Origin: Legionella sp. PC997
GTDB taxonomy: Bacteria > Pseudomonadota > Gammaproteobacteria > Legionellales > Legionellaceae
Direction of reading: 5' to 3'
Assembly (NCBI RefSeq): GCF_014109825.1
Contig: NZ_CP059576.1
Coordinates: forward strand, 62,001 to 126,000
Length of the DNA stretch: 64,000 bases
Shown one piece after another: positions 55,363-63,734 of the stretch (positions are counted from its first letter, which is position 1; each line of letters begins with the position of its first letter). Below the pieces are notes generated by a model. The model made no database searches. It was not told the origin of the DNA and saw only the letters and a list, made by a program, of their open reading frames with translations. Position numbers and translations under genes: made by a program.

Positions 55363-56595
55363 ATGTTTTTCGATGAAAATGAAATTGAGCTCGAAGATTT
55401 TTCGATAACGCATTTAAGAAAAAGATTAAAACTCATGAAAGGGAAAAAAGCGCCTCAAAAATCAATTGTCCAATCTATATGGAAAACGCTTCCATTATTT
55501 AACAGTTTTATGGACTCTGTAGAGGAAGCTGGGAGTGCCATTACAAGTATGGTCCAAATTAAAGGCCATTTAACCCATGCTTCAGATGCAGCAGGTAATG
55601 CTTTCCTAATCATTAGAATAGTGAATGCTGCCTTTGATTTTATCCGGATTCCAGCTATTTATATTGCAGCCTATATAGCGAATCAAGAATCACCGATAAC
55701 CTTGTCACGTAATGCCCGGTTTTTATATTCGGCAGTACTTTTAGGTCTTGCAATAACTGCAATTGCCTTTCCCCCATCAGCTCCTATTATTGCTTTAATT
55801 ATTTCAATCGCTGCCTTGGGTTTAAGTGTGGTCACGCTTGCCAAGCTTTATTATAAACGGTACGAGATACAAGATAAGTTAGCACAAATAGAAAAAGATA
55901 TTGATAATAAAAAAAGTCATATAGCTCACTTAATTGATGACTTAGAGCAATTAGAAGCTGAAGAAAAAAAGGCAAAAATTGCCGGACAAAGAGAGAACCT
56001 TAAACTCATAGAAGATAACTACAAAACGAAACGACATGAAATAAAGGAACAATTAGACGTGTTACAAAAATTATATGATGATCAGGAGTTGGGTAAAGGA
56101 AAATTAGCAAAGCTGGGTTCTCTAGCTACTTGGGATAAAACAGCCGGGGTGGCCTTCACTTCACTGGCATTAATTGGTGCCATAGTCAGTTTGGTATTCC
56201 CTCCTGCAGGATTTCCAATTTTTGCTGTCGCCATGTCTTTGGCGGCGATTTATATTGTTGGACGAATTACTTATCCTTTATTTAAGTTCCTTGCGGGAAA
56301 AATGGTTAATAGTCGTAACAAAACGCCAGAAATCACTAAAAAAGACAGTGATGATAAAGAAGTAGAAGACGATTTGCTTGAAACTTCGTCTATGAAGGTG
56401 CAGCAGGATATGGATAAAATAAGAAAAGATGCAAAACGATTAGAACAAATTGTCGCTGATTTTCCAATTATTGGGACACCCAAAAAATCTGAAGTAAGGC
56501 CTAAATCATCATCTACTTTAGAAATTAGCACCCCTAAAAAGAAAAAGATTGATGAGGAGCTTCAAGAAGATGATGAACATCCATCAATGCAGTAA
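55363..56595 (+). CDS. membrane-hairpin plus coiled-coil protein, candidate effector
   Basis: 410 residues from ATG 55363 (MFFDENEIEL). The frame opens at 55330, but GAGGAAAGCC gives this ATG the better ribosome binding site. Two pairs of hydrophobic segments (FLYSAVLLGLAITAIAFPPSA with IIALIISIAALGLSVVTLA; GVAFTSLALIGAIVSLVFPPA with FPIFAVAMSLAAIYIVG) share an F-P-P-(S/A) turn and look like a duplicated hairpin. They flank a 100-residue coiled coil (DKLAQIEKDIDNKKSHIAHL and on). The C-terminal 90 residues are charged and disordered, ending in a Glu/Asp-rich stretch. This resembles Dot/Icm effectors that insert in host membranes; unproven. Confidence 0.62.
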   Translation: MFFDENEIELEDFSITHLRKRLKLMKGKKAPQKSIVQSIWKTLPLFNSFMDSVEEAGSAITSMVQIKGHLTHASDAAGNAFLIIRIVNAAFDFIRIPAIYIAAYIANQESPITLSRNARFLYSAVLLGLAITAIAFPPSAPIIALIISIAALGLSVVTLAKLYYKRYEIQDKLAQIEKDIDNKKSHIAHLIDDLEQLEAEEKKAKIAGQRENLKLIEDNYKTKRHEIKEQLDVLQKLYDDQELGKGKLAKLGSLATWDKTAGVAFTSLALIGAIVSLVFPPAGFPIFAVAMSLAAIYIVGRITYPLFKFLAGKMVNSRNKTPEITKKDSDDKEVEDDLLETSSMKVQQDMDKIRKDAKRLEQIVADFPIIGTPKKSEVRPKSSSTLEISTPKKKKIDEELQEDDEHPSMQ

Positions 56596-56654
56596 AAAGC
56601 ATTGTTCTTTTTAACTCGATTAGATATCACCTAATCGCTGCCTTATGATCAACG

Positions 56655-56687
56655 CCTGGGGTTCGCAAAAAATTCCAGGTTTTTTTT
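56655..56687 (+). terminator. intrinsic terminator after the membrane-hairpin ORF
   Basis: CCTGG (56655-56659) pairs with CCAGG (56675-56679), extended by two G-T pairs, and is followed directly by eight T (56680-56687). It is 60 bp after the stop at 56595 and just before the convergent BatD gene's end. Confidence 0.6.
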
Positions 56688-56727
56688 ATTTTCATTTTTC
56701 GGACTTTGGCTTTGCCTATTAATAAAA

Positions 56728-58377
56728 TCATAATGGATTCATTGGCGGTAGGGCATCTTCAGGTTCTTTTTTATTCCGATTATGTTTTTTTAGTTGCTCA
56801 ACACTGCGCCACAACTCCTCGCCTCGCCACAAGGTTTTTTCTTTGTTTTTATATAAAACTTGGGAAAGAATTTGCACTTGTTTTCTGAAGGTTGCGTCGG
56901 TCGTGAGACGTGTTAAATCAGTTAAATTTAATATAGGTGCATCGGGCCAGTAAAGATTGGCCCACTTTAATAAGGCATCGCGTGCTTTTTGTGGATTGGC
57001 TTGCCTACACGCTTTATGGAGATTATTTAAAGCAGTTTTGTATTGACCACTCCCAGTATTTTTATGGCGTCTTTGCCATCCCCATAAGGCTAAAGTAACG
57101 AGCCACGCCAAACCAAAAAGTGCTGCTACTATCCAAGCCCAATTAAATTTTGTTGAGGAAGTGATAGATTCGCTCACTGTCGTGGTGGATTGAGTGACAG
57201 GTTGATTTTTAGGGATAAGAGGTTGGGTTATATTTGCTGTGTTCGAAGGAGTAACTTCGAAGGTTTTTGCCGGTAAAGTGGCAATTTCTTCTTTTCCGGT
57301 TTCGGTATTAAACCAAGGGAGTTTTAATTCTGGAATCGTTATTTTTCCTGCTTTATTAAATAAATAGGTGACTTTGATTTCTGTGCGACCAATCAATTCA
57401 CCGTAGGTAACCCGGTTTTTATCGTTCCCCTTCTCCGGATAAACATTCACTCCATCGGTTTCTGGAAAATTGAGCGAAGGTAAAAGTTGAGCAGGAATTC
57501 CAACCCCTTCAAGAGTAACGGTACGAATTAAGGTATTGCCTTGAGCTATGGTTTTCTCTGCGTTTTCATATTGTTCCATTAACTTAACTTGTTTGGCTGG
57601 CAACCATGTTTTGCCTGAAAACTCTTTAGGGATGGGTTGTACGTCAATGTTAATGGTTTTGTCCTGAGCTTTAACGCGTTCGGGATTAAAATCATAAATT
57701 AATGCAGTAAATACGGGAGATTTAATTTTTAAAGTGCCACTCTTTTGTGGAAAAATAGCATAATTTTGCTCCTCAACCAGATAAGTCACATTATTTTTTT
57801 GAATCTGAGATCGTTTTCCCTCACCTAAAGGAATAAGCAGAGCATTTTCTACTTGGGGGCCTTGATAATTTGCATCTAATAGATGCTTTGAATTGTATAA
57901 AGTAACTTTATAAATAATTTGCTGATTCAAATAGGGTTTTTTATGGTCTACCTCAGTGGTTAAATAAAGATTCTGATTGTTGTGACCAGCAGAATCGTCT
58001 CTAGGTGTATTTTGCGATGCAGTCCCCGTGGTGACTTCAATGGTCATAGGTTTTGTATAGTCCTTGCCAATTCTTATTGCCGGAATTGTTAGCTTACCTT
58101 CTTTTTGGGGCTTTAAAGTTATAGTCCATTCACTAGAGGATTGGGCCTGACCATTAATAATCGAATAATTCATCCGACGTTCGGTGCCCACAATCATAAA
58201 ATTCTTTTGAAGTGGGGTCAGGTCCGGGATGCCTCCATTTTGTAAATCATCTTGAGTTAGAATTAATCTGAATGAATCATCAATGCTTATTTGGGAAGGA
58301 TCAACTTGCACCTGTACTTCAGCATTGACTAATGCACTGAATAAACAAAAGAACCCAATAATTATTATTTTCTTCAT
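56728..58377 (-). CDS. batD: BatD-like oxygen-tolerance protein
   Basis: 549 residues from ATG 58377, which overlaps the BatC stop by 4 bp. Signal peptide (KKIIIIGFFCLFSALVNA), then a long beta-rich region of BatD Ig-like modules (VQVDPSQISIDDSFRLIL; YLNQQIIYKVTLYN; KAGKITIPELKLPWF). One membrane helix near residue 430 (FNWAWIVAALFGLAWLVTLAL) is followed by a cytoplasmic helical tail (NLHKACRQANPQKARDALLKWA). Last gene of the MoxR/Bat operon. The family is implicated in stress or aerotolerance but its mechanism is not settled. Confidence 0.88.
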   Translation of the reverse strand: MKKIIIIGFFCLFSALVNAEVQVQVDPSQISIDDSFRLILTQDDLQNGGIPDLTPLQKNFMIVGTERRMNYSIINGQAQSSSEWTITLKPQKEGKLTIPAIRIGKDYTKPMTIEVTTGTASQNTPRDDSAGHNNQNLYLTTEVDHKKPYLNQQIIYKVTLYNSKHLLDANYQGPQVENALLIPLGEGKRSQIQKNNVTYLVEEQNYAIFPQKSGTLKIKSPVFTALIYDFNPERVKAQDKTINIDVQPIPKEFSGKTWLPAKQVKLMEQYENAEKTIAQGNTLIRTVTLEGVGIPAQLLPSLNFPETDGVNVYPEKGNDKNRVTYGELIGRTEIKVTYLFNKAGKITIPELKLPWFNTETGKEEIATLPAKTFEVTPSNTANITQPLIPKNQPVTQSTTTVSESITSSTKFNWAWIVAALFGLAWLVTLALWGWQRRHKNTGSGQYKTALNNLHKACRQANPQKARDALLKWANLYWPDAPILNLTDLTRLTTDATFRKQVQILSQVLYKNKEKTLWRGEELWRSVEQLKKHNRNKKEPEDALPPMNPL

Positions 58378-59309
58378 TGATACCACCCGCGTTCTCTTCT
58401 TAAATGGTCACGTAAAAATTTTTCTCGCATCAATCCGCCAGGATCATCAGGAATCAAACGCAACCATTGTTCTTTAGCTTGTTGTTTTTCTCGTTCTGTT
58501 TCAGATTGTGCTTCACTATTTTGTTGCTCTTTGTTTTGCTGCTCTTTGTTTTGCTGCTCTTTGTTTTGCTGCTCTTTGTTTTGCTGCTCTTTGTTTTGTT
58601 GATCTTTGTTTTGTTGATCTTTGTTTTGTTGCTCTTTGTTTTGTTGCTCTTTGTTTTGCTGCTCTTTGTTTTGCTGCTCTTTGTTTTGTTGATCTTTGTT
58701 TTGCTGATCTTTGTTTTGCTGCTCTTTGTTTTGTTGATCTTTATTTTGTTGCTCTTTGTTTTGCTGCTCTTTGTTTTGTTGATCTTTGTTTTGTTGATCT
58801 TTGTTTTGCTGATCTTTGTTTTGTTGATCTTTATTTTGTTGATCTTGGTTTTGTTGATCTTTATTCTGTTGATCTTTATTTTGCTGATCTTTGTTTTGTT
58901 GATCTTGATTTTGTTTTTTTTCTTTATCTTTTTTCAAAAGGTCTTCAAGCAACTTTTTATTATAAATGGCATCTTGATTTGCTGCATTGATTGCTAACGC
59001 CTTATCATAGGCTTTTATTGCTTCTTCATATTGTCCCATATGGGCCAAAGCGTTGCCTTGATTATAATATCCTTGTTCATTGTTTAAATCTTGATACAGC
59101 TCGGCTGCTTTTTGATAATCGCCTGCACGATAGGCTGCAGCCGCGGTCCAATCGCTGCGTGTAAATGTTTCCTTAGCTTGTTTAAATTGATTTTTTTTCA
59201 TCAACTCTCGACCTTGTTGATCCGGTGTGGACCATAAGTCTTGCCAACTAAAGGCATGGGTAGCATATGACAAAAATGAAATGAATAAAAAAATAAAGAA
59301 ACGGATCAT
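58374..59309 (-). CDS. batC: BatC-like TPR protein with long pentapeptide-repeat tail
   Basis: 311 residues from ATG 59309, overlapping the BatB stop by 4 bp; the reading upstream to 59381 has no support. Signal peptide or anchor (IRFFIFLFISFLSYATHA), then TPR-like repeats (AAAYRAGDYQKAAELYQDL; YYNQGNALAHMGQYEEAIKAYDKAL). From about residue 135 a run of about 26 units of Q-N-K-(D/E)-Q follows, then a charged end (LIPDDPGGLMREKFLRDHLRRE), the family's conserved C-terminal motif. The expansion lies exactly where other BatC/YfbK-type proteins have a short Gln-rich linker. Confidence 0.88.
   Translation of the reverse strand: MIRFFIFLFISFLSYATHAFSWQDLWSTPDQQGRELMKKNQFKQAKETFTRSDWTAAAAYRAGDYQKAAELYQDLNNEQGYYNQGNALAHMGQYEEAIKAYDKALAINAANQDAIYNKKLLEDLLKKDKEKKQNQDQQNKDQQNKDQQNKDQQNQDQQNKDQQNKDQQNKDQQNKDQQNKEQQNKEQQNKDQQNKEQQNKDQQNKDQQNKEQQNKEQQNKEQQNKEQQNKDQQNKDQQNKEQQNKEQQNKEQQNKEQQNKEQQNSEAQSETEREKQQAKEQWLRLIPDDPGGLMREKFLRDHLRRERGWYQ
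58518..58913 (-). repeat. 15-bp tandem repeat (about 26 units) in batC
   Basis: The minus strand reads CAA-AAC/AAT-AAA-GA(T/G/A)-CAA repeatedly, encoding Q-N-K-(D/E)-Q; the array is about 396 bp. Units differ mostly at the Asp/Glu codon and in CAA/CAG, AAC/AAT choices, so copies are not identical. Its complement gives artefactual Leu/Phe-rich ORFs on the plus strand. A 15-bp period preserves the frame, so copy number can vary without breaking the gene. Confidence 0.95.
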
Positions 59310-60235
59310 ATAGCTACCCTCTGTATCCAACCACGTCGAAACACAGGCAAGAGTAACAGCATCGCTGGTATTAAAAACCAACGCCCTTCATCACGCCAAA
59401 GAGGAACATCTTTTTCTTCACTAAGAGCAAACTCATTAGTATTACTGGATTTCAGCCATTGATCCAAATCGCTTGAATCGGACGCATATTTGACTAGTTG
59501 TCCACTACCTGCATCGGCAAATTGCTGAAAAAGTGGGTTTAAATTCTTATCCGCTTTGACGGGCATAATAGATGAATAAATTCCTGATTCAGCTAATTTT
59601 CCGGCTAAGGCTATTGAGGCACCGGAAGGTGCATCTGCTGTTAACACCAAAATTTGTCCTTGGTTGTAACCCGCTTGTTTGATGAGCTTACTGGCTTCAT
59701 TCAAGGCGCTATCAAGGTTTTGTCCAGTTACTGGCAAAATATCTGGAGTTAATGAAGAAAGTAAGGATGAAATAGTATGCCCATCATCAGTCAGCGGAGA
59801 GACAACAAAGGGTTCACTGGTAAAGACCACAAGCCCAAATTGACCTACATCTTTGTGGGCAAATAAATCATGCAATTTAAATTTAGCACGACTTAGACGA
59901 TTAGGTGTTAAGTCATTAGCCATCATATTATCAGACATATCTAAAACCAGGACTCTTGGCTGTATTGGTTTATAGGTTGCTGCCGGCAATCTATACCAAG
60001 CAGGACCGGCAATACTAAAAATCATAAACAAAATACTTAAAAACAAACAGAGCATGGAACCCATACGTTGTCCTTTTCCTGTTTTTTGCAGAAGATGACT
60101 CAACAAATGTTGATCGCATACTTCCGACCAAGCATGGAGTTTTGGTTTTTGCCGCCATAAAATCCAAATCAATCCCAGCAGAGGTAAAATCATTAACAGC
60201 CACCAAGGTCTTAAAAAATGAAACGTTGCAATCAT
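59306..60235 (-). CDS. batB: BatB-like von Willebrand factor A protein
   Basis: 309 residues from ATG 60235, overlapping the BatA stop by 4 bp. Two N-terminal helices (LRPWWLLMILPLLGLIWIL; GSMLCLFLSILFMIFSIAG), a VWA domain and one C-terminal helix. The MIDAS motif D-x-S-x-S is altered: RVLVLDMSDNMMANDL has D-M-S-D-N, with Asn replacing the second Ser. LVVFTSEPFVVSPLTDD and ILVLTADAPSG complete the fold. It may still bind metal weakly or be a partner of the canonical BatA. Confidence 0.85.
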   Translation of the reverse strand: MIATFHFLRPWWLLMILPLLGLIWILWRQKPKLHAWSEVCDQHLLSHLLQKTGKGQRMGSMLCLFLSILFMIFSIAGPAWYRLPAATYKPIQPRVLVLDMSDNMMANDLTPNRLSRAKFKLHDLFAHKDVGQFGLVVFTSEPFVVSPLTDDGHTISSLLSSLTPDILPVTGQNLDSALNEASKLIKQAGYNQGQILVLTADAPSGASIALAGKLAESGIYSSIMPVKADKNLNPLFQQFADAGSGQLVKYASDSSDLDQWLKSSNTNEFALSEEKDVPLWRDEGRWFLIPAMLLLLPVFRRGWIQRVAI

Positions 60236-61260
60236 GACTTTAAAGCCTCCCGATCGGTCATTGTAGCTCGTATGCTTAAGCTCAAATCTGCTGTTCTCAG
60301 TAGCCAAGAGAAACAAAGTAATAACGCGAGGCCGACAAACCAAGGATAATATTCTTTTTGGGGACGAACTGTGGCTTGTTCCTGATTGATAGTTTCCAAC
60401 TGATTAATTGTTTTATAAATTGAATTTAATGTTTCCGTATCGGTAGCACGAAAATACCGGCCATCAGTCATGTCGGCCATTTTTTTTAAGGTTTCTTCAT
60501 CGAGATCTGCGGAGGCATTTTGCATCATAAAGTCACCGATAATGGCTCTTGAATCTGCTTCAGACCCTAAGCCTATTGTATAGATTTTGATGCCCTCTTC
60601 TTTAGCCAATTCAGCCGCTTTTAACGGAGCAAGTACACCAGAATTGTTTGCTCCGTCCGTCAATAAAATAAGGATCCTTCCCTTTTTGGGAACATTATTG
60701 AACCGTTTTACAGCAAGACCCACGGCGTCACCAATAGATGTTGTTTTACCTGCAAGCCCTGCAGTAGCATCTTCGAGCCGTAAGAGAATGGTATGTCGAT
60801 CATAAGTAAGAGGTGTTTGTAAATAAGCTCGGGTCCCAAAGAGGATTAAACCAATTTTATCACCCGTACGGTCTTGTACAAATTGTTCAGCAGCACTTTT
60901 TACAACACTTAAACGGCTCACTGGACGTCCGCGTAAGAGCATATCGGGAATTTCCATACTTCCAGACAAATCTAAAGCCATCATAATGTTAAAACCCTCA
61001 CGTGAGATAGGTTTGGGAGGACCAATCCAGCGAGGACCTGCTAAAGCAACCACCAATAATAACCATATTATCGCGGGGGTGAGCAATAAATATTGAGCCG
61101 AAACAGAACGTTTTTCTAGATCTGCAATGCGAACCATGTCAGCAAAGAAAGGTACCTTCAATGCCGTAGGCAATTGTACTTTGGCTCTTGGCATTAAAAA
61201 CCAGAAGATCAAAGGTAAAGGTATGAGGATTAAAACCCAAGGGTTAGCTAATTCGAACAT
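60232..61260 (-). CDS. batA: BatA-like von Willebrand factor A protein
   Basis: 342 residues, two N-terminal helices (PWVLILIPLPLIFWFLMP; LLLTPAIIWLLLVVALAG), a VWA domain and a C-terminal helix (YYPWFVGLALLLCFSWLL). MIDAS is intact: MMALDLSGSM, then KTTSIGDAVGLA and LILLTDGANNSG. It is thought to act with the MoxR ATPase in the envelope. Overlaps DUF4381 (13 bp) and BatB (4 bp). Confidence 0.92.
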   Translation of the reverse strand: MFELANPWVLILIPLPLIFWFLMPRAKVQLPTALKVPFFADMVRIADLEKRSVSAQYLLLTPAIIWLLLVVALAGPRWIGPPKPISREGFNIMMALDLSGSMEIPDMLLRGRPVSRLSVVKSAAEQFVQDRTGDKIGLILFGTRAYLQTPLTYDRHTILLRLEDATAGLAGKTTSIGDAVGLAVKRFNNVPKKGRILILLTDGANNSGVLAPLKAAELAKEEGIKIYTIGLGSEADSRAIIGDFMMQNASADLDEETLKKMADMTDGRYFRATDTETLNSIYKTINQLETINQEQATVRPQKEYYPWFVGLALLLCFSWLLRTADLSLSIRATMTDREALKS

Positions 61261-61733
61261 GGCACTCCCCTTTGTTTAATCCAAAGCTGTGCTGCATTGA
61301 ATAATGGTTTAAGATCCATAATTTCTTGTGTTTTAAAAGGAGCATCAAGGAGTAAATCCTTTACCAAATAGAAATCAACATCTTTGCTCGTTTCATTTAA
61401 AAATTTAAGCCATTCTTCTCCATGTAAACTAGCTACTTGTTCTCTTGGATAATAGACCAGGGCGACGCGGCGTAGTAATTCTGAAATATGGGCACTGGCC
61501 ACGGCTCCATTTTGTTCCTGATCATATTGATGCTGATAGTTATTTAATAAAAGCAAAGCTTGTTTTTTAGCGAGAGCATTAAGATGTTTTTTATATATAA
61601 CGTAAGCGAGGATCATTGCTAAAAATAAGCTTAACCCAATCAAAATATACCACCCAGGAGCCATAGGCCACCAACCTATTGGAGGAGGGAGATGAATATC
61701 TTTTAATTGCGCCAGAGGATCGTTATTAACCAC
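61248..61733 (-). CDS. DUF4381 family membrane protein
   Basis: 161 residues, GTG start 61733 fixed by AGGAGG a few bases upstream. The short N-terminal DIHLPPPIGWWPMAPGW is the DUF4381 signature, then a membrane helix (YILIGLSLFLAMILAYVIY) and a helical cytoplasmic domain (ELLRRVALVYYPREQVASLHGEEWLKFL). Always found inside MoxR/Bat operons; role unknown. Its start lies 7 bp inside the DUF58 gene's end. Confidence 0.87.
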   Translation of the reverse strand: MVNNDPLAQLKDIHLPPPIGWWPMAPGWYILIGLSLFLAMILAYVIYKKHLNALAKKQALLLLNNYQHQYDQEQNGAVASAHISELLRRVALVYYPREQVASLHGEEWLKFLNETSKDVDFYLVKDLLLDAPFKTQEIMDLKPLFNAAQLWIKQRGVPCSN

Positions 61734-62637
61734 GGGACCTCCTGGGAAATGTTTGCCGTACGAGGGGAGCTAAATCAATATCGGATGTAACCTGTACATA
61801 CTGAATATGTAAGCGTCGCAATTGAGTTTGCAAGTGCTCTATACGTTGCTGACAATACTGTTCATATGCGGTACTCACCGAGCGCAAGCTCGTATCAAGG
61901 ATGAGCTCTTGTCGCCCATTGGTTATGGCATATTGCTGGGGTTTGGGTGGAGAAAGCTCAACTTGGTCACAAATATGATAGGCCAGGATGTCATTATGGT
62001 AACGTAATCGATTTAGATGTTTTTCGCACTCACGGTCCATAGAATAGAAATCACTGATCAAAACCAGGATACTACCCGGTCTCACCACCCGATGTAAGCG
62101 AACCAATGCATCGCTAAGCTGTCTGGGTTGGGCTTCACGTTGTTCTTCTGTCTGATCGGTATATTGACTTAGGGATGCTAATAAGGGCAGTACGCCCATA
62201 TCCCTACTGCGAGGAGTAAACTCACTGTGATCTGTAGCTGAGAAAAATACGCCTCCTACTCTATCGCCTTCTTTGATGACGGTCCAAGCAAGAAGTGCTG
62301 CCAGTCGGGCAGCAATAACGGATTTAAATGCGATGCGCGTACCAAAAATCATAGAAGGATTAAAATCCGCGAGAATCACCACCGGTCTTTCTCGTTCTTC
62401 CTGATAAATTTTAATGTGAGGTTTACCCGTGCGTGCAGTAACGCGCCATTCCATATGACGTATTTCATCGCCTGCCTGATAGTTTCTTACTTCGGCGAAA
62501 TCCATGCCGCGGCCACGTAATTTGGATAAATGATTTCCTGATTGTATCGCTTTACCTTCAGGTCGATAATGCATGGATTGGACATATCGTCTTAAGCCAA
62601 TTAATTCATTTAATTCTGCAATAACGCCATTAGCCAT
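61726..62637 (-). CDS. DUF58 domain protein of the MoxR/Bat operon
   Basis: 303 residues with no signal peptide or membrane segment. DUF58 blocks are visible: SKLRGRGMDFAEVRNYQAGDEIRHMEWRVTART, then VVILADFNPSMIFG (a VWA-like site), RVGGVFFSATDH and LVLISDFYSMD. DUF58 proteins are VWA-related and co-occur with MoxR ATPases. It lies 96 bp after moxR and overlaps DUF4381. Confidence 0.9.
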   Translation of the reverse strand: MANGVIAELNELIGLRRYVQSMHYRPEGKAIQSGNHLSKLRGRGMDFAEVRNYQAGDEIRHMEWRVTARTGKPHIKIYQEERERPVVILADFNPSMIFGTRIAFKSVIAARLAALLAWTVIKEGDRVGGVFFSATDHSEFTPRSRDMGVLPLLASLSQYTDQTEEQREAQPRQLSDALVRLHRVVRPGSILVLISDFYSMDRECEKHLNRLRYHNDILAYHICDQVELSPPKPQQYAITNGRQELILDTSLRSVSTAYEQYCQQRIEHLQTQLRRLHIQYVQVTSDIDLAPLVRQTFPRRSRG

Positions 62638-62732
62638 AAAAACCTCGTCTATCTCATATGTCGCTTTAGATGGGGACTGAATTCATCCGATTCAAGGCTA
62701 TTATTTGTTAAGCCAAAGGCCCAAACTACTTT

Positions 62733-63734
62733 TTAAGGAACAGCGACTAAACGTAATAAGGAGTCAATAAAATCGTCGCTATTAATTCCTTCTGCTTCAG
62801 CTTCAAAGCTTAATAGGATGCGATGCCTTAATACATCATGGGCAATCACGTGAATATCATCTGGAGTAACATAATCTCTCCCACAAAGCCAGGCATGAGC
62901 TTTCGAACAACGATCTAAAGCAATCGTAGCTCGGGGACTTGCACCAAAACGTAACCAACGACCCAGTTCTTCGCTGTATACGCCAGGATTACGAGTTGCA
63001 ACTACTAATTGGACTAGATAATTTTCTAATGCTTCGCTGGTATGAACATTCAGTACCTGTTTACGCGCTTCAAATAATGTTTTTTGTGATAGCTTTTCAG
63101 TGGTAACGGGTTTAGTGGCCATAACAGCCCCTAAAGCTTCTTTGCGAGAGAGAGCTAAAATATCATGCTCTATTTTGGCATCAGGATAACTAATTTTTAC
63201 ATACATTAAAAACCGGTCCAGTTGTGCTTCCGGTAAAGGATAAGTTCCTTCCTGCTCAATTGGATTTTGTGTTGCCATGACTAGAAATAACTCCGGCAAA
63301 GGATAAGTTTTACCTCCTATAGTAACTTGGCGTTCTGCCATTGCTTCAAGGAGTGCGGATTGAACCTTAGCTGGGGCACGGTTGATTTCATCGGCCAAAA
63401 GCAAATGATGGAATATAGGGCCAGGTTGAAACACAAAAGAACCATTTTGTGGATGGTATACGTCGGTACCAGTTAAATCTCCGGGCAATAAATCGGGTGT
63501 AAACTGGATACGATGAAAATTTCCTTCCACACCATCAGAAAGTGCTTTAACTGCGCGGGTTTTTGCTAATCCTGGAGCTCCTTCAACTAATAAATGGCCA
63601 TCTGCAAGTAAGGCAATGAGCAAACGTGAAATTAATCCATTCTGGCCTAAAATTTGCGAATTTAAGTGATTACTTAACTGTAGTATTTGACGTTGTACAG
63701 CATTTCCACTCTTACTGTCTTCTACTTGCTCCAT
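62733..63734 (-). CDS. MoxR-family AAA+ ATPase
   Basis: 333 residues. Walker A HLLVEGAPGLAKT, Walker B LLLADEINRAP, then sensor 1 (LFLVMATQNPIEQEGTYPLPEAQLDRF) and the MoxR lid (GRWLRFGASPRATIAL). MoxR ATPases are chaperone-like and act with the VWA proteins encoded downstream. It is the first gene of moxR-DUF58-DUF4381-batA-batB-batC-batD, a full set with overlapping ends. Confidence 0.94.
   Translation of the reverse strand: MEQVEDSKSGNAVQRQILQLSNHLNSQILGQNGLISRLLIALLADGHLLVEGAPGLAKTRAVKALSDGVEGNFHRIQFTPDLLPGDLTGTDVYHPQNGSFVFQPGPIFHHLLLADEINRAPAKVQSALLEAMAERQVTIGGKTYPLPELFLVMATQNPIEQEGTYPLPEAQLDRFLMYVKISYPDAKIEHDILALSRKEALGAVMATKPVTTEKLSQKTLFEARKQVLNVHTSEALENYLVQLVVATRNPGVYSEELGRWLRFGASPRATIALDRCSKAHAWLCGRDYVTPDDIHVIAHDVLRHRILLSFEAEAEGINSDDFIDSLLRLVAVP

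Noticed and set aside
58518..58913. Tandem array considered as a CRISPR
   Set aside because: The units are 15 bp, contiguous and lie in frame in a gene; there are no unique spacers and no cas genes in the window.
58467..58997. Plus-strand Leu/Phe/Val-rich ORFs (also 58508-58990) that look like membrane proteins
   Set aside because: They are the complement of the batC pentapeptide array; the apparent repeats and hydrophobicity follow from the CAA-AAC-AAA coding on the other strand. No ribosome binding site.
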